Assembly: GCA_016699165.1 (NCBI GenBank)
Contig: CP064963.1
Span: 3,906,001 to 3,970,000, forward strand
DNA length: 64,000 nucleotides
Source of the DNA: Candidatus Melainabacteria bacterium
GTDB taxonomy: Bacteria > Cyanobacteriota > Vampirovibrionia > Obscuribacterales > Obscuribacteraceae
Direction: 5' to 3'
Below are positions 16,884-25,279 of the stretch, piece by piece. The notes under the pieces are model-generated. The model had not been told where the DNA came from, searched no databases, and was given only the letters and a program-made list of their open reading frames with translations. Every line of letters begins with the position of its first letter. Within the stretch, counting starts at the first letter, position 1. A program made the position numbers and the translations under genes.

Positions 16884-18353
16884 TTAGTCAGAATACTTGT
16901 ATGAGACGGCTTTCCAGTCGGAGAAGAATTCAAGGCTATAGCGACCGCCTTCGCGACCAAGTCCTGAACTCTTTTGTCCGCCAAATGGTGTGCGAAGATC
17001 GCGAGCGAACCAGCAATTGACCCAGACCATGCCGGATTTTAATTTGCGAGCGACACGATTGCAACGATTCACATCCTGGCTCCAAAGCGATGCAGATAAG
17101 CCGTATGGCGTAGAGTTAGCCATTTTAATCACTTCTTCTTCGTCTTTGAACGGTATTATGGGTAGTACCGGTCCAAAAATTTCTTCCTGACAGAATTTAG
17201 AATCATAAGCAAGACCTTCAAACACTGATGGCGATAAGAAGAAGCCACCGCCTAGTTCTTTGATTGGATCTCCACCAGTCAAACATTTGCCATCTTTGCG
17301 TCCAAGTTCAATGTAGGTTTGCACTTTTTCCATATGTTCTTTGGAAATCAATGCACCCATTTCGGTTTTTGGATCCAGTGGGTCACCGACCTTGAGGTTT
17401 TTTACGCGCTCAACCATGGCTTTGACTACTTTTGGATAAATGGATTCTTGAACGAATAAGCGCGAACCGGCTAAGCAAACTTGACCCTGGTTGCGATATG
17501 CAGCGCGGACTGAGGTGGGAAGCGCTTCGTCCAGATTTGCATCTTCAAAAATGATATTGGCACCTTTGCCGCCAAGTTCGAAAGATAACTTCTTGAGCGT
17601 GCCAGCAGCACTTGCCATAATTGCTCTGCCGGTGCCAGTTTCGCCTGTAAAAGAAATAGACTTAACGTCGGGGTGCTTGGTGAGTGCTTCACCAGCGCCG
17701 CCTGCTCCAAAGCCATTCACTATGTTCAACACGCCATCGGGAACACCTGCTTCTTTAGCTAGTTTGGCGAAAAGAAATGCTGTATAAGGTGTCCATTCGG
17801 CTGGTTTTAAAACGCATGCGTTGCCCATAATAAGACATGGTGCAATTTTCCATGTGGCCAGATACAAAGGTAAATTCCACGGAGTAATTAGTCCGCATAC
17901 ACCAAGTGGCTCGCGAATAGCGGTATGACGCTCTTGTGGATTTGGTGTCCATGATTCGTCTGCCAGTGATTGAGCAAAATTAGGATAGAACTGGAAGTTT
18001 GATGCAACGCGGGCGATGTCTCCAGTTCTGCTTTCTGTAATTGGTTTGCCAGTGTCAAGTGTCTCGGCTCGGGCCAGTTCGTCTGCATTCTTTTCCACTA
18101 GAGCAGCCACTTTGAGCAAGATGTTGGCGCGATCTTGCATGGACATTTTAGGCCAGGGACCGTTTTCAAATGCTTCTTTAGCTGCATCCACTGCAAGATT
18201 GATGTCATCGGCTGTACCGTAAGACACGGTGCCAAGCACTTCGCCAGTGCCTGGGCTGATGGTCTGGAAAGTTTTTCCGTCTTTGGACTTAACTGCTTTT
18301 CCGCCGATGAAGTTATCGATTTCGATAGTCTTTGCTTTGGTCGCGGTGGTCAT
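16884..18353 (-). CDS. Aldehyde dehydrogenase, ALDH8/2-aminomuconate(2-hydroxymuconate)-semialdehyde dehydrogenase type
   Basis: 489 residues from the ATG at 18353, which has AAGAGGA about eight bases upstream. A longer frame to 18413 would run into the RidA gene. The TPWNLP motif, the general base in SFELGGKG and the catalytic Cys in NQGQVCLAGSR are intact. The ending WFARDLRTPFGGQKSSGLGR followed by EGG is typical of the ALDH8A1/AmnC/HMSDH branch, which oxidises muconic semialdehydes. It sits directly downstream of a RidA-type gene, as amnC- and amnD-type genes do in aminomuconate degradation. Substrate assignment is inference. Confidence 0.82.
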   Translation of the reverse strand: MTTATKAKTIEIDNFIGGKAVKSKDGKTFQTISPGTGEVLGTVSYGTADDINLAVDAAKEAFENGPWPKMSMQDRANILLKVAALVEKNADELARAETLDTGKPITESRTGDIARVASNFQFYPNFAQSLADESWTPNPQERHTAIREPLGVCGLITPWNLPLYLATWKIAPCLIMGNACVLKPAEWTPYTAFLFAKLAKEAGVPDGVLNIVNGFGAGGAGEALTKHPDVKSISFTGETGTGRAIMASAAGTLKKLSFELGGKGANIIFEDANLDEALPTSVRAAYRNQGQVCLAGSRLFVQESIYPKVVKAMVERVKNLKVGDPLDPKTEMGALISKEHMEKVQTYIELGRKDGKCLTGGDPIKELGGGFFLSPSVFEGLAYDSKFCQEEIFGPVLPIIPFKDEEEVIKMANSTPYGLSASLWSQDVNRCNRVARKLKSGMVWVNCWFARDLRTPFGGQKSSGLGREGGRYSLEFFSDWKAVSYKYSD

Positions 18354-18403
18354 CTTCTGGTCCTCTTTGGAGTGTTTAAGTGTTTGGTCTGATTTAATTT
18401 GGT

Positions 18404-18829
18404 TTACTTGCAAAGTGCGATTGCTTTTATTTCGATGAAATTCTTTCCTGGTAAACGTGCAGCTTGAATGGTGGTTCGAGCTGGAGGATTTGCAAAAGAA
18501 AAATGCTTGGCGTACACGCCATTATATTTTGCAAAGTCATCCATGTCGGCAAGAAAAACGCTCATGTCGACTACGTCTTCGAGCGAAAGACCAGCTTCTT
18601 CAAGAACTACTTTGAGATTTTTTATGACCCATTCGGTTTGGACTTCGATGTCATAAGAAAGAACTTTGCCCGAAGCATCGAGCTCGACACCCTCTTCTTT
18701 GCCCGTGTCTGCGTTTCGAGCGCCCTGACCGGAAACGAAAAGAAAATTGCCGGCTTTGACGGCATGACTGTAAGCGCCAAGCGGGCTTGGAGCCTTTCCA
18801 GTGATGGTAATGCCTTCTTTCAAGGACAC
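18404..18829 (-). CDS. RidA-family protein, possibly 2-aminomuconate deaminase
   Basis: 141 residues of the RidA/YjgF/UK114 fold: GAYSHAVKAGNFLFVSGQG at the N-terminus, and PPARTTIQAARLPGKN with the conserved Arg that binds the carboxylate. The central part (QTEWVIKNLKVVLEEAG, FLADMDDFAKYN) resembles aminomuconate deaminases more than the short housekeeping RidA. RidA enzymes hydrolyse enamines and imines. The gene is first in a minus-strand unit with the semialdehyde dehydrogenase and diverges from kynB. Confidence 0.8.
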   Translation of the reverse strand: MSLKEGITITGKAPSPLGAYSHAVKAGNFLFVSGQGARNADTGKEEGVELDASGKVLSYDIEVQTEWVIKNLKVVLEEAGLSLEDVVDMSVFLADMDDFAKYNGVYAKHFSFANPPARTTIQAARLPGKNFIEIKAIALCK

Positions 18830-18965
18830 GCGCGTACTCCTGAAGAAATTAAGTCAAGAAGCTGAATTTATATCAGAAAAGGGCTTATAATTCCAGTCGC
18901 GCAATTGCAATGCGTATTGCGCAATAAGCAATGCACAACACTCATTAGTAAGCGGGAGTTTAACC

Positions 18966-19652
18966 TTGCCGGATCTTGCGTGGCTCGACATTGATAACTA
19001 TGACATTATCGACATTTCGCTTCCAGTCGATTCTAAAACAGCTTGTTTTCCTGGCGATATTCAATTTAGTCGCAACATCACTTGCACTTATAAAGACTCA
19101 AAAGTAATAAATCTCTCTTCTTTCACGATGAGTCCTCACGTTGGGACTCACGCCGACTCACCAATTCACATTTATGGCGAAATGGATAAAGGTGAGGGCA
19201 TGGCGTCGCAATTGCCGCTTCAAGCATTTATTGGTCACGCCCAGGTCATCGACCTGGCTGATTGTTTTGAGCCCATAACAAGCAAACACATAGCTTCGCT
19301 CGTCTCTTCGCTCGATAGAACGAAGCTTGCACCGCGATTATTGTTTAAAACACGCCACCAAATACGGTATGACGTTTTTGAAAATAATTATGCTTCATTC
19401 ACTCCCGACCTAGTAGAAGAATTACAAAAACATCAAGTCAAACTAGTTGGAATCGATACTCCATCTGTGGATCACTCTGATTCGAAGGGACTTGAAACGC
19501 ACCACGCATTGCACAAATATGAAATGAGCTGGCTTGAAAATCTTGATTTGACTCATGCCAAAGCTGGTTACTACACACTGATTGCGTTGCCTCTAAAATT
19601 AACTGAATTGGAAGCGTCCCCTGTGCGTGCCGTTCTTTTGAAGAAAAAATAA
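18966..19652 (+). CDS. kynB: Cyclase-family kynurenine formamidase-like hydrolase (KynB type)
   Basis: 228 residues. A TTG start at 18966 is used, with GGGAG upstream. Family motifs: DISLPVDS with FPGD, the metal-binding HVGTHADSPIH, the GIDTPSVDHSDSK segment and the ending ASPVRAVLL. This set matches bacterial arylformamidase KynB, which converts N-formylkynurenine to kynurenine. The closely related cyclase family also contains other amide hydrolases, so the gene symbol is tentative. It heads a plus-strand operon with AAC(3) and BtpA and diverges from the RidA/dehydrogenase unit. Confidence 0.78.
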   Translation: MPDLAWLDIDNYDIIDISLPVDSKTACFPGDIQFSRNITCTYKDSKVINLSSFTMSPHVGTHADSPIHIYGEMDKGEGMASQLPLQAFIGHAQVIDLADCFEPITSKHIASLVSSLDRTKLAPRLLFKTRHQIRYDVFENNYASFTPDLVEELQKHQVKLVGIDTPSVDHSDSKGLETHHALHKYEMSWLENLDLTHAKAGYYTLIALPLKLTELEASPVRAVLLKKK

Positions 19653-19653
19653 G

Positions 19654-20481
19654 ATGCTGACCTGTCCAAGATTATGCAAAGAAGACTTGAAGACGCAATT
19701 GCGCGCTTTCGATTTTGTCACTGACGACATAGTAATGATTCATGCGTCATTGCGCGCTGTGGGACCAATTCTTGGTGGTCCAGACGAGCTAATAAACGCA
19801 CTTGAAGAAGTGATACGCGACGGAACATTGATGGCTTACATTGGCTGCCAATCGCCTTTCGATGAGATAGGGCGAAAGCAATATTCTCCAGAAGATGAGG
19901 CATTTATTCTCAAAAGTGCACCAGCTTTTGATAAGTATGTCGCGCGTACACAAAGAGACTTTGGCAGTTTTGCCGAGTTCTTTCGCACTCATTCAAAGGA
20001 TGTTCAAATAAGCGATAATGTCGGAGGTCGAATGGCCGCATTGGGCAAGCGTGCCCAGTGGTTGACCGCCGATCACTCGCTCAACTATGGCTTGGGCAAA
20101 GGCTCTCCGCTAGAAAAACTTTATCAAGAAAACGGAATGGTTTTGCTAATTGGCTCTGATCACGATCAAGTTACTTTGATGCATTATGCCGAAGCTATTG
20201 CTCCTATCGAAAACAAGACTGTTTTAAACTTGCAAGTTCCTCTTCTTAGAAACGGTGTGCGCACCTGGGTCGACATCGAAGAATTCGATTCTTCTATTGG
20301 AGTACTTCCCTGGCCCGATGAGCGTTTCTTCGCCACAATTTGTGATGCATTTATAGAAAAAAATAATATCCCCTCTAATAAAATTGGCGATGCAGTTAGT
20401 TACTTATTGCCGGCTCACGAACTGGTAGATTTCGCCGTCGAGTTAATGGTTGAAACCGCAAAGGAAATACAGCATGTTTAA
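19654..20481 (+). CDS. AAC(3)-family aminoglycoside/antibiotic N-acetyltransferase-like protein
   Basis: 275 residues starting one base after the kynB-like stop. Hallmarks of the AAC(3) family: IHASLRAVGPILGGPDELINAL, NVGGRMAALGKRAQWLT with HSLNYGLGKGSPLEKLY, and IGSDHDQVTLMHYAEAIA, which carries the acceptor-site His. The family acetylates the 3-amino group of aminoglycosides, but chromosomal members often act on other amines. In this operon an amine from the pathway is as plausible as an antibiotic. Resistance should not be assumed. Confidence 0.8.
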   Translation: MLTCPRLCKEDLKTQLRAFDFVTDDIVMIHASLRAVGPILGGPDELINALEEVIRDGTLMAYIGCQSPFDEIGRKQYSPEDEAFILKSAPAFDKYVARTQRDFGSFAEFFRTHSKDVQISDNVGGRMAALGKRAQWLTADHSLNYGLGKGSPLEKLYQENGMVLLIGSDHDQVTLMHYAEAIAPIENKTVLNLQVPLLRNGVRTWVDIEEFDSSIGVLPWPDERFFATICDAFIEKNNIPSNKIGDAVSYLLPAHELVDFAVELMVETAKEIQHV

Positions 20482-21256
20482 AAAATCGTCCAGTTTAATT
20501 GGAATGGTTCACGTCGGTCCACTGCCCGGCGCATCTGGATGGGCGTCGAATCTGGACGAAATTGTCGAGAATGCATTGATGGATGCCGCTATCTACAAAA
20601 AGGCGGGCTTCGATGCCATCATGGTCGAGAACATGCACGATGTTCCTTATATAAAAGGAACTGCGCTTCCAGAAACAATTGCTGCCATGACTGTTATATC
20701 TAGCGCCCTCAAAAAAGAAATCAAAATGCACACCGGTATTCAAATACTGGCTGGCGCAAACCTAGAGGCTCTAGGTGTGGCACTAGCAGCCGGTCTCGAT
20801 TTTATTCGTGTCGAAGGTTTTGTCTACGCACATGTTGGCAATGGTGGCATCCACGAGTCATGCGCTGCCAAGCTCATTCGCCGACGTGACGAGCTGAAAG
20901 CATCACACGTCAAAATATTCGCCGACGTCAAAAAGAAACACGCATCGCACGCCATCACATCTGATACCAGCATCGGCGACACTGCCAAAGAAGCCGAGTT
21001 CTTCAAAGCAGACGGACTGGTTGTAACTGGCATCAGAACTGGCGATCAGCCCTTGCTTGAAGAAGTGAAATCGGTCAAGCAATCAGTAAAAGTCCCAGTC
21101 CTGATAGGATCTGGTGTGACACCAGAAAACTTGAAAAAATATGCTCGCTATTCAGACGGAATGATTATTGGCTCATCGTCTAAAGCAGGTGGTCACTGGT
21201 CAGCCAAAGTAGACACAGAGCGTTGCAAGAAGCTTGTGAGCGTGCATAAAGATTGA
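20474..21256 (+). CDS. btpA: BtpA/SgcQ-family TIM-barrel protein
   Basis: 260 residues. The ATG at 20474 overlaps the upstream stop by eight bases, with AAGGA just before it. The sequence fits BtpA (GMVHVGPLPGASGW at the start, MVENMHDVPY, FADVKKKHASH, and GSGVTPENL as the phosphate-binding loop). In cyanobacteria BtpA is needed for stable photosystem I. In other bacteria the family includes SgcQ and enzymes of unknown reaction. Here it sits with catabolic genes and no photosynthesis gene, which supports an enzymatic role. Ends in TGA. Confidence 0.85.
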   Translation: MFKKSSSLIGMVHVGPLPGASGWASNLDEIVENALMDAAIYKKAGFDAIMVENMHDVPYIKGTALPETIAAMTVISSALKKEIKMHTGIQILAGANLEALGVALAAGLDFIRVEGFVYAHVGNGGIHESCAAKLIRRRDELKASHVKIFADVKKKHASHAITSDTSIGDTAKEAEFFKADGLVVTGIRTGDQPLLEEVKSVKQSVKVPVLIGSGVTPENLKKYARYSDGMIIGSSSKAGGHWSAKVDTERCKKLVSVHKD

Positions 21257-21265
21257 GATTGATTC

Positions 21266-21574
21266 TTACTTCCAGAAAAACCAACTTTTCTTCTTTTCTT
21301 TAGTGCAATCTTCTGCTTGCTCAGCCAATGACAAATTGAGAAGCCTGCCTTTGAGCTCGATTACTGTATTGTTCTCGATTAGTGATTCGGCATTTTCACG
21401 GCTAGTCATTTCTATATACGCATGACCAGCACTTTTGCCTTTTTTGTCGATGTATAAGGAAATCTCTGCGATCGTATTTGAAAAATCACAAAAGGCTTCT
21501 GTGAGTTCTTCTAGGGTCGTTTCCGGTAAATTACCGATTAATACTTTTCTGTTATTTTTGAATGATTGTGTCAC
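21266..21574 (-). CDS. RRM-type RNA-binding protein
   Basis: 102 residues with a single RNA-recognition motif: RNP2 VLIGNL near residue 11 and RNP1 KSAGHAYIEM near 48, then a basic tail ending in WFFWK. Small RRM proteins of this type are frequent in cyanobacteria, where some respond to cold. The conserved aromatic of RNP1 is present (Tyr in HAYIEM). The gene converges on btpA with a gap of nine bases. Confidence 0.85.
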   Translation of the reverse strand: MTQSFKNNRKVLIGNLPETTLEELTEAFCDFSNTIAEISLYIDKKGKSAGHAYIEMTSRENAESLIENNTVIELKGRLLNLSLAEQAEDCTKEKKKSWFFWK

Positions 21575-21732
21575 TTGCCTTCACCATGCCCAAAGAGATA
21601 CCCCCGGGGCAGGAGAATGCTGAACCGAGTGCGATTGATATGCCAACATATCATTGTTCCCGCTCTTTGCAAAGTCTAAGCAGGTAATATGTTACTGGTA
21701 GCAAATATGGTGACTGACTTGAAACGCTGCTT

Positions 21733-22677
21733 CTAACCGTCAGCGTTGATTTTTTTGACCAACTCTTGCAGAATCGCATCTGCCTGATCGTTTTCAATCT
21801 GGCATGTTCCAGCCTTTTCGTGACCGCCGCCGCCGTAAGACAAGCACAGCTCGCCTACGTTGGTTTTTGAATCACGGTTGACGATTGATTTTCCGATGGC
21901 AAAAACAGTGTTCTGTTTTTTCAGTCCCCACAAAACGTGGATGGAAATATTGGTTTCAGGATGCATGGCATAAATCATGAATCTGTTACCAGAATAAATG
22001 GTGTCTTCTTTGCGCAAGTCTAGAACAATAAGATTCTTGTGAATTTTGAAACAGCGATCGACTTGCTCGCGAAACAGATCTGTCTGCATGTTGTAAAGTT
22101 GCACGCGCTCCTGGACATCAGGCATAGACATGATTTCGTTGATGTTGTGGTCTTTGCAATAATCGATTAAGTCCATCATCAAGTTGTAATTTGAGATTCT
22201 GAAATTATGGAAACGACCAAGCCCGGTGCGAGGATCCATCAGGAAATTGAGCAACACCCAATCAGTGGGATTGAGAATTTCATCTACTGAAAACTGTGCA
22301 GCATCAGCTTTGTCGACGGCTGTCATCATCTCTTGCCAGCGAGATGGAAAAGTTTTGAGCCCACCATAATAGTCCCAGACCACCCGAGCAGCCGACATGG
22401 CGTTTGCATCGATGATGTGATTGTCATGTCTGTCTTTGTTGCGCAGAGTTTCTGACAAGTGGTGGTCGAAGGCCAGATGCACTCCGTTCACATAAGGCAG
22501 GTTGGTGGTGATGTCTCTATCGGTGCATTCGATGCGACCGTCTTGCATGTCCTTGGGATGAACGAAAAGAATGTCGTCGATCATATTCATATGTTTGAGC
22601 ATTACGGCGCAAACCAGACCATCAAAATCGCTACGGGTTACCAGTCTGTATTTTCCTGGACTTTGAACTGATGTCAT
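21733..22677 (-). CDS. DHH/DHHA1-family phosphoesterase (exopolyphosphatase-like)
   Basis: 314 residues. The DHH domain shows RSDFDG near residue 15 and FDHH near 70, which bind two metal ions. The C-terminal DHHA1 domain has the glycine-rich LSYGGGGHEKAG substrate loop. The family includes nanoRNases, c-di-AMP phosphodiesterases and exopolyphosphatase-like proteins. Which substrate is used cannot be read from the sequence. The gene is followed upstream by a gene-free region with two structured RNAs. Confidence 0.85.
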   Translation of the reverse strand: MTSVQSPGKYRLVTRSDFDGLVCAVMLKHMNMIDDILFVHPKDMQDGRIECTDRDITTNLPYVNGVHLAFDHHLSETLRNKDRHDNHIIDANAMSAARVVWDYYGGLKTFPSRWQEMMTAVDKADAAQFSVDEILNPTDWVLLNFLMDPRTGLGRFHNFRISNYNLMMDLIDYCKDHNINEIMSMPDVQERVQLYNMQTDLFREQVDRCFKIHKNLIVLDLRKEDTIYSGNRFMIYAMHPETNISIHVLWGLKKQNTVFAIGKSIVNRDSKTNVGELCLSYGGGGHEKAGTCQIENDQADAILQELVKKINADG

Positions 22678-22980
22678 CTTTTCGAGCTTGCCTCTCTCGT
22701 GACTATTTTCCTACTTATATATGTACGAGAAATGAGAGGTTCAAACCTGATAACGACTTATATTATATGCGTTGGATATTCGTCTGCGATCTATTGTCTA
22801 TAGTGGGTTTGCAGGATCGGCTGCATGGTTTATAGCCATTATTGTTCGGGCGCTTGTTAATCTAAAATCTATATCTAGGAGGGCTGTCTAAAGGCTTCTG
22901 AGTGTTGCCATTGGTATAGATATTAAATCACTAAAGGGGTACTTCCATTCGTTTTTTAAATTGCTAAACTTGTATGCATA
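22678..22980. other. Gene-free stretch upstream of the first structured RNA
   Basis: No credible coding region. Only the last ~60 bases (22921-22980) are recognisable, because they resemble the segment before the second RNA copy (about 23314-23380): ATTAAATCA, a G-run with ACTTCCAT, then T-rich sequence. This shared upstream part may hold the promoter. Nothing else is seen. Confidence 0.4.
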
Positions 22981-23188
22981 AACGGTGAATGCACACACGA
23001 GTTGAGCATTTCGAGCCGAGGGGCCTTGCGGAAACGTCAGGTTAGCGCTAACCAGATACGGTAGCAAGTGAGCCCGCAACGAGTTCTTTTTTAACAGAGA
23101 CTCGCTGAAATACTAAGCTCCCCGCAAGGGGCTTGTTAAATAGTAGCCGAAACACCATCGCAGTTAATTCTGGATGGTGTTTCCGTTT
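22981..23188 (+). ncRNA. Structured RNA of unknown family, copy 1
   Basis: About 200 bases with five helices: GAATGC/GCATTT (22987-22992 with 23006-23011); GGGC-CTTGC/GCAAG-GCCC with a TGA bulge (23021-23029 with 23064-23075); CGAGT/ACTCG (23080-23084 with 23100-23104); AAGCTCC/GGGGCTT around 23114-23134; and an 11-bp closing hairpin GAAACACCATC/GATGGTGTTTC (23149-23159 with 23173-23183). A 38-base block (22999-23036) is identical to copy 2, and several helices change in both strands together between copies. It matches none of the riboswitch, 6S, tmRNA, SRP or RNase P patterns I know. The strand is chosen from the terminator in copy 2. Confidence 0.7.
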
Positions 23189-23380
23189 GGAGTGGTACTA
23201 AATATGGTGATTTAATATGTGCGACTGATCACTGAGATTGCGTGGTTCGAGCGCTTGGGATCCGGTCTTGATGCGGCAATCGCTCATAGGCTGATGAGTG
23301 CGAAGTAGACATGATGTTAGAGATTAAATCAATTCTGGGGGACTTCCATAAAGTTTTTCGTTTGATAGACTAAATACATT

Positions 23381-23588
23381 AACGGTGAATGCCACATGAG
23401 TTGAGCATTTCGAGCCGAGGGGCCTTGCGGAAACGCCAGGAAAGCGCAAACCAGAAACGGTAGCAAGAGAGCCCGCTTTGTGAAGCATTTAACAGCGACA
23501 CAATGAATTACTGAGCTCATCGCAAGGAGCTTGTTAAACAGTAGTCAAAACACCACCGCAGTTAAGTCTGGGTGGTGTTTTGGTTTTT
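23381..23588 (+). ncRNA. Structured RNA of unknown family, copy 2
   Basis: A second copy 400 bases downstream of copy 1, with the same order of helices. Helix three is TTGTG/CACAA (23478-23482 with 23499-23503) where copy 1 has CGAGT/ACTCG, so all pairs changed yet pairing is kept. Helix four is GAGCTC/GAGCTT near 23513-23532. The last hairpin is CAAAACACCACC/GGTGGTGTTTTG (23546-23557 with 23571-23582), where a T-A pair of copy 1 has become C-G. A run of five T follows (23584-23588), as in an intrinsic terminator. The small inner hairpin GGTTAGCGCTAACC of copy 1 is reduced here. Confidence 0.75.
23546..23588 (+). terminator. Intrinsic terminator of RNA copy 2
   Basis: A 12-bp perfect stem (23546-23557 and 23571-23582) with a 13-base loop is followed by GTTTTT. 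It also lies between the RNA and the converging kinase gene ending at 23603. Confidence 0.7.
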
Positions 23589-23602
23589 ATATTTATTTGA
23601 AT

Positions 23603-25177
23603 TTACTCCAGATCGTGTCCTGTTTTATAAGATCTCTGTTTGAGCAAACTGCTCCAGGCGTCTCCACCCCCGGCTTTAGCGCTTGGGGCGGGACTACTAG
23701 ATCTTGACGGAGTGGAGTTGACTCTAGGTGGTTTTTTCGCCACTCTTGGTTTTGGTGCAGGTGTTGGTGCCACTTTAACTTCTTTTGGGGTCTCTTTTAC
23801 TACTGGTGTTTCTGCAACGGGAGTCGACTCGTTTTTCTTCGGAAAATCGGACTTGTCTTCGTGTGATGTTTTTACTAGCGTACCGTTATCGGAAGACGAA
23901 TTTGTTGATGATGGCGCCTGGTCGTTAGATTTTTCGCCCGTTTTTGCACTAGTCGTATTACTTGGTGTGGTCGCAGGATTTGTGGTTGCGTCTTTAGTAA
24001 CTATTGGAGCTGCAGTTGCCGGTTTATTCTGATTTTGCAAAGCGAAAAATCCAATTACCCCACCGATTGCCAAAACACCAATAACAACAGCTACAGCAAC
24101 TGCAGCAACTTTCTTGTTATCTGCGGGTGCTTTTTGTGGGCGATCAATCTCGGAAAACGAACTTATAGTAAAGCTCTTTCCTCGCTTTGGAATTGCCATG
24201 TCAATTTCGGTGGCAAGCTCTTTCATGCTCTGCTGACGGTCGTCTGGATTTTTAGATAGAGCCTTGAAAATTACTTGTTCGACACGCTCAGGAATATAAA
24301 GATCTGGTCTTGATTCTGAAAATGGAGTAGGTGCTTCCATTATGTGTTTGTGCATAGTTTCGACCAATGTTTTGCCTAAAAGAGGCAATTTGTTGGTCAA
24401 GGTTTCGTACATGACTATGCCCATCGAATAAATGTCGGATCTGGGATCAAGTGGCATGCCCTGACATTGCTCAGGCGACATATAGACCGGGCTACCGCAA
24501 ACTTCTCCCATCTGGGTTAGTCGTTGTAGCTCGGTTCCTGCATCTTCAATTAATTTGGCAACACCAAAGTCCACTACTTTTACGTAGTCTTTATTGCCGT
24601 CAAAATCTATCAGGACGATGTTGCTTGGTTTTAAATCTCGATGGATTACACCTTGGGAGTGCGCATGTTCAAGTGCAAGAGCAGACTGTTTGAAAATTGA
24701 CATTGATCTATCGACGCCAATTTGCCCCTCTTTGCGGATTTGATCCGACAAGGGAACTCCTTCAAGGAAGTCCATGACTATATACGGTTGTCCTTGAGGC
24801 GAGACGCCATAATCGTAAACAGTGATTATATGCGGGTGTTTGAGTTTGCACGTGGCTTTGCCTTCGTGCAAGAAGCGTTTAACGCTATGTGTGTCGTTTA
24901 AATGGTGAGCAAGCAACATCTTGATGGCGACGATGCGATCCATCAATTCTTGTTTGCCTTTATAAACAACCCCCATGCCACCCGTTCCAAGAACGGATAG
25001 GATTTCATACTTGCCGTCCAGTTTAGTTCCGACCAGTGGGTCCTGAGCAACCGGAACAAGGGCAGTATTGTCGTGCGGACATGAGGCAACCAGACCAGTA
25101 AACTGGCGGTGGCATTCAAGACAGACCTTTTTGTCCAGGTCGCCATGGACATTAGTGTGATCAGTAGATCGGGTCAT
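23603..25177 (-). CDS. Serine/threonine protein kinase with N-terminal zinc-ribbon and one membrane helix
   Basis: 524 residues. An N-terminal CLECH...CPHD pair suggests a small zinc ribbon. The kinase domain (about 52-320) has LGTGGMGVVYKG, VAIKML, HRDLKPSN, DFGVAK and the SPVYMSPEQ activation segment, so it should be active. A single membrane helix (VAVAVVIGVLAIGGVIGFFAL) is followed by a long Thr/Ser/Pro-rich extracytoplasmic tail without PASTA repeats. Hanks-type kinases of this form sense or regulate envelope processes. The tail contains one CCGATAACGG palindrome copy, read as DNG. Confidence 0.88.
   Translation of the reverse strand: MTRSTDHTNVHGDLDKKVCLECHRQFTGLVASCPHDNTALVPVAQDPLVGTKLDGKYEILSVLGTGGMGVVYKGKQELMDRIVAIKMLLAHHLNDTHSVKRFLHEGKATCKLKHPHIITVYDYGVSPQGQPYIVMDFLEGVPLSDQIRKEGQIGVDRSMSIFKQSALALEHAHSQGVIHRDLKPSNIVLIDFDGNKDYVKVVDFGVAKLIEDAGTELQRLTQMGEVCGSPVYMSPEQCQGMPLDPRSDIYSMGIVMYETLTNKLPLLGKTLVETMHKHIMEAPTPFSESRPDLYIPERVEQVIFKALSKNPDDRQQSMKELATEIDMAIPKRGKSFTISSFSEIDRPQKAPADNKKVAAVAVAVVIGVLAIGGVIGFFALQNQNKPATAAPIVTKDATTNPATTPSNTTSAKTGEKSNDQAPSSTNSSSDNGTLVKTSHEDKSDFPKKNESTPVAETPVVKETPKEVKVAPTPAPKPRVAKKPPRVNSTPSRSSSPAPSAKAGGGDAWSSLLKQRSYKTGHDLE
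23883..23892. repeat. Dispersed palindrome core CCGTTATCGG, inside the kinase gene
   Basis: Flanked by AGCGTA on the left, as in several other copies. It encodes part of the low-complexity tail of the kinase. Confidence 0.6.
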
Positions 25178-25279
25178 TTTTTGATTTTTCGAGGCGGGGA
25201 ATCAGAAACGGTTACTAATGGTTTAAGAAACTATTAAACAATGTTAATTTACCCGTCCCTACCAAGAAATAACCTGACA

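Noticed and set aside
19654..20481. Calling the AAC(3) gene an antibiotic resistance gene
   Set aside because: The operon context is metabolic and many chromosomal family members do not act on aminoglycosides. No mobile element flanks it.
22888..23520. Two minus-strand reading frames (22888-23079 and 23329-23520) sharing FPQGPSARNAQL
   Set aside because: They overlay the structured RNA copies. The similarity follows the conserved RNA block, indels between copies break the frames outside it, and the helices explain the conservation better.
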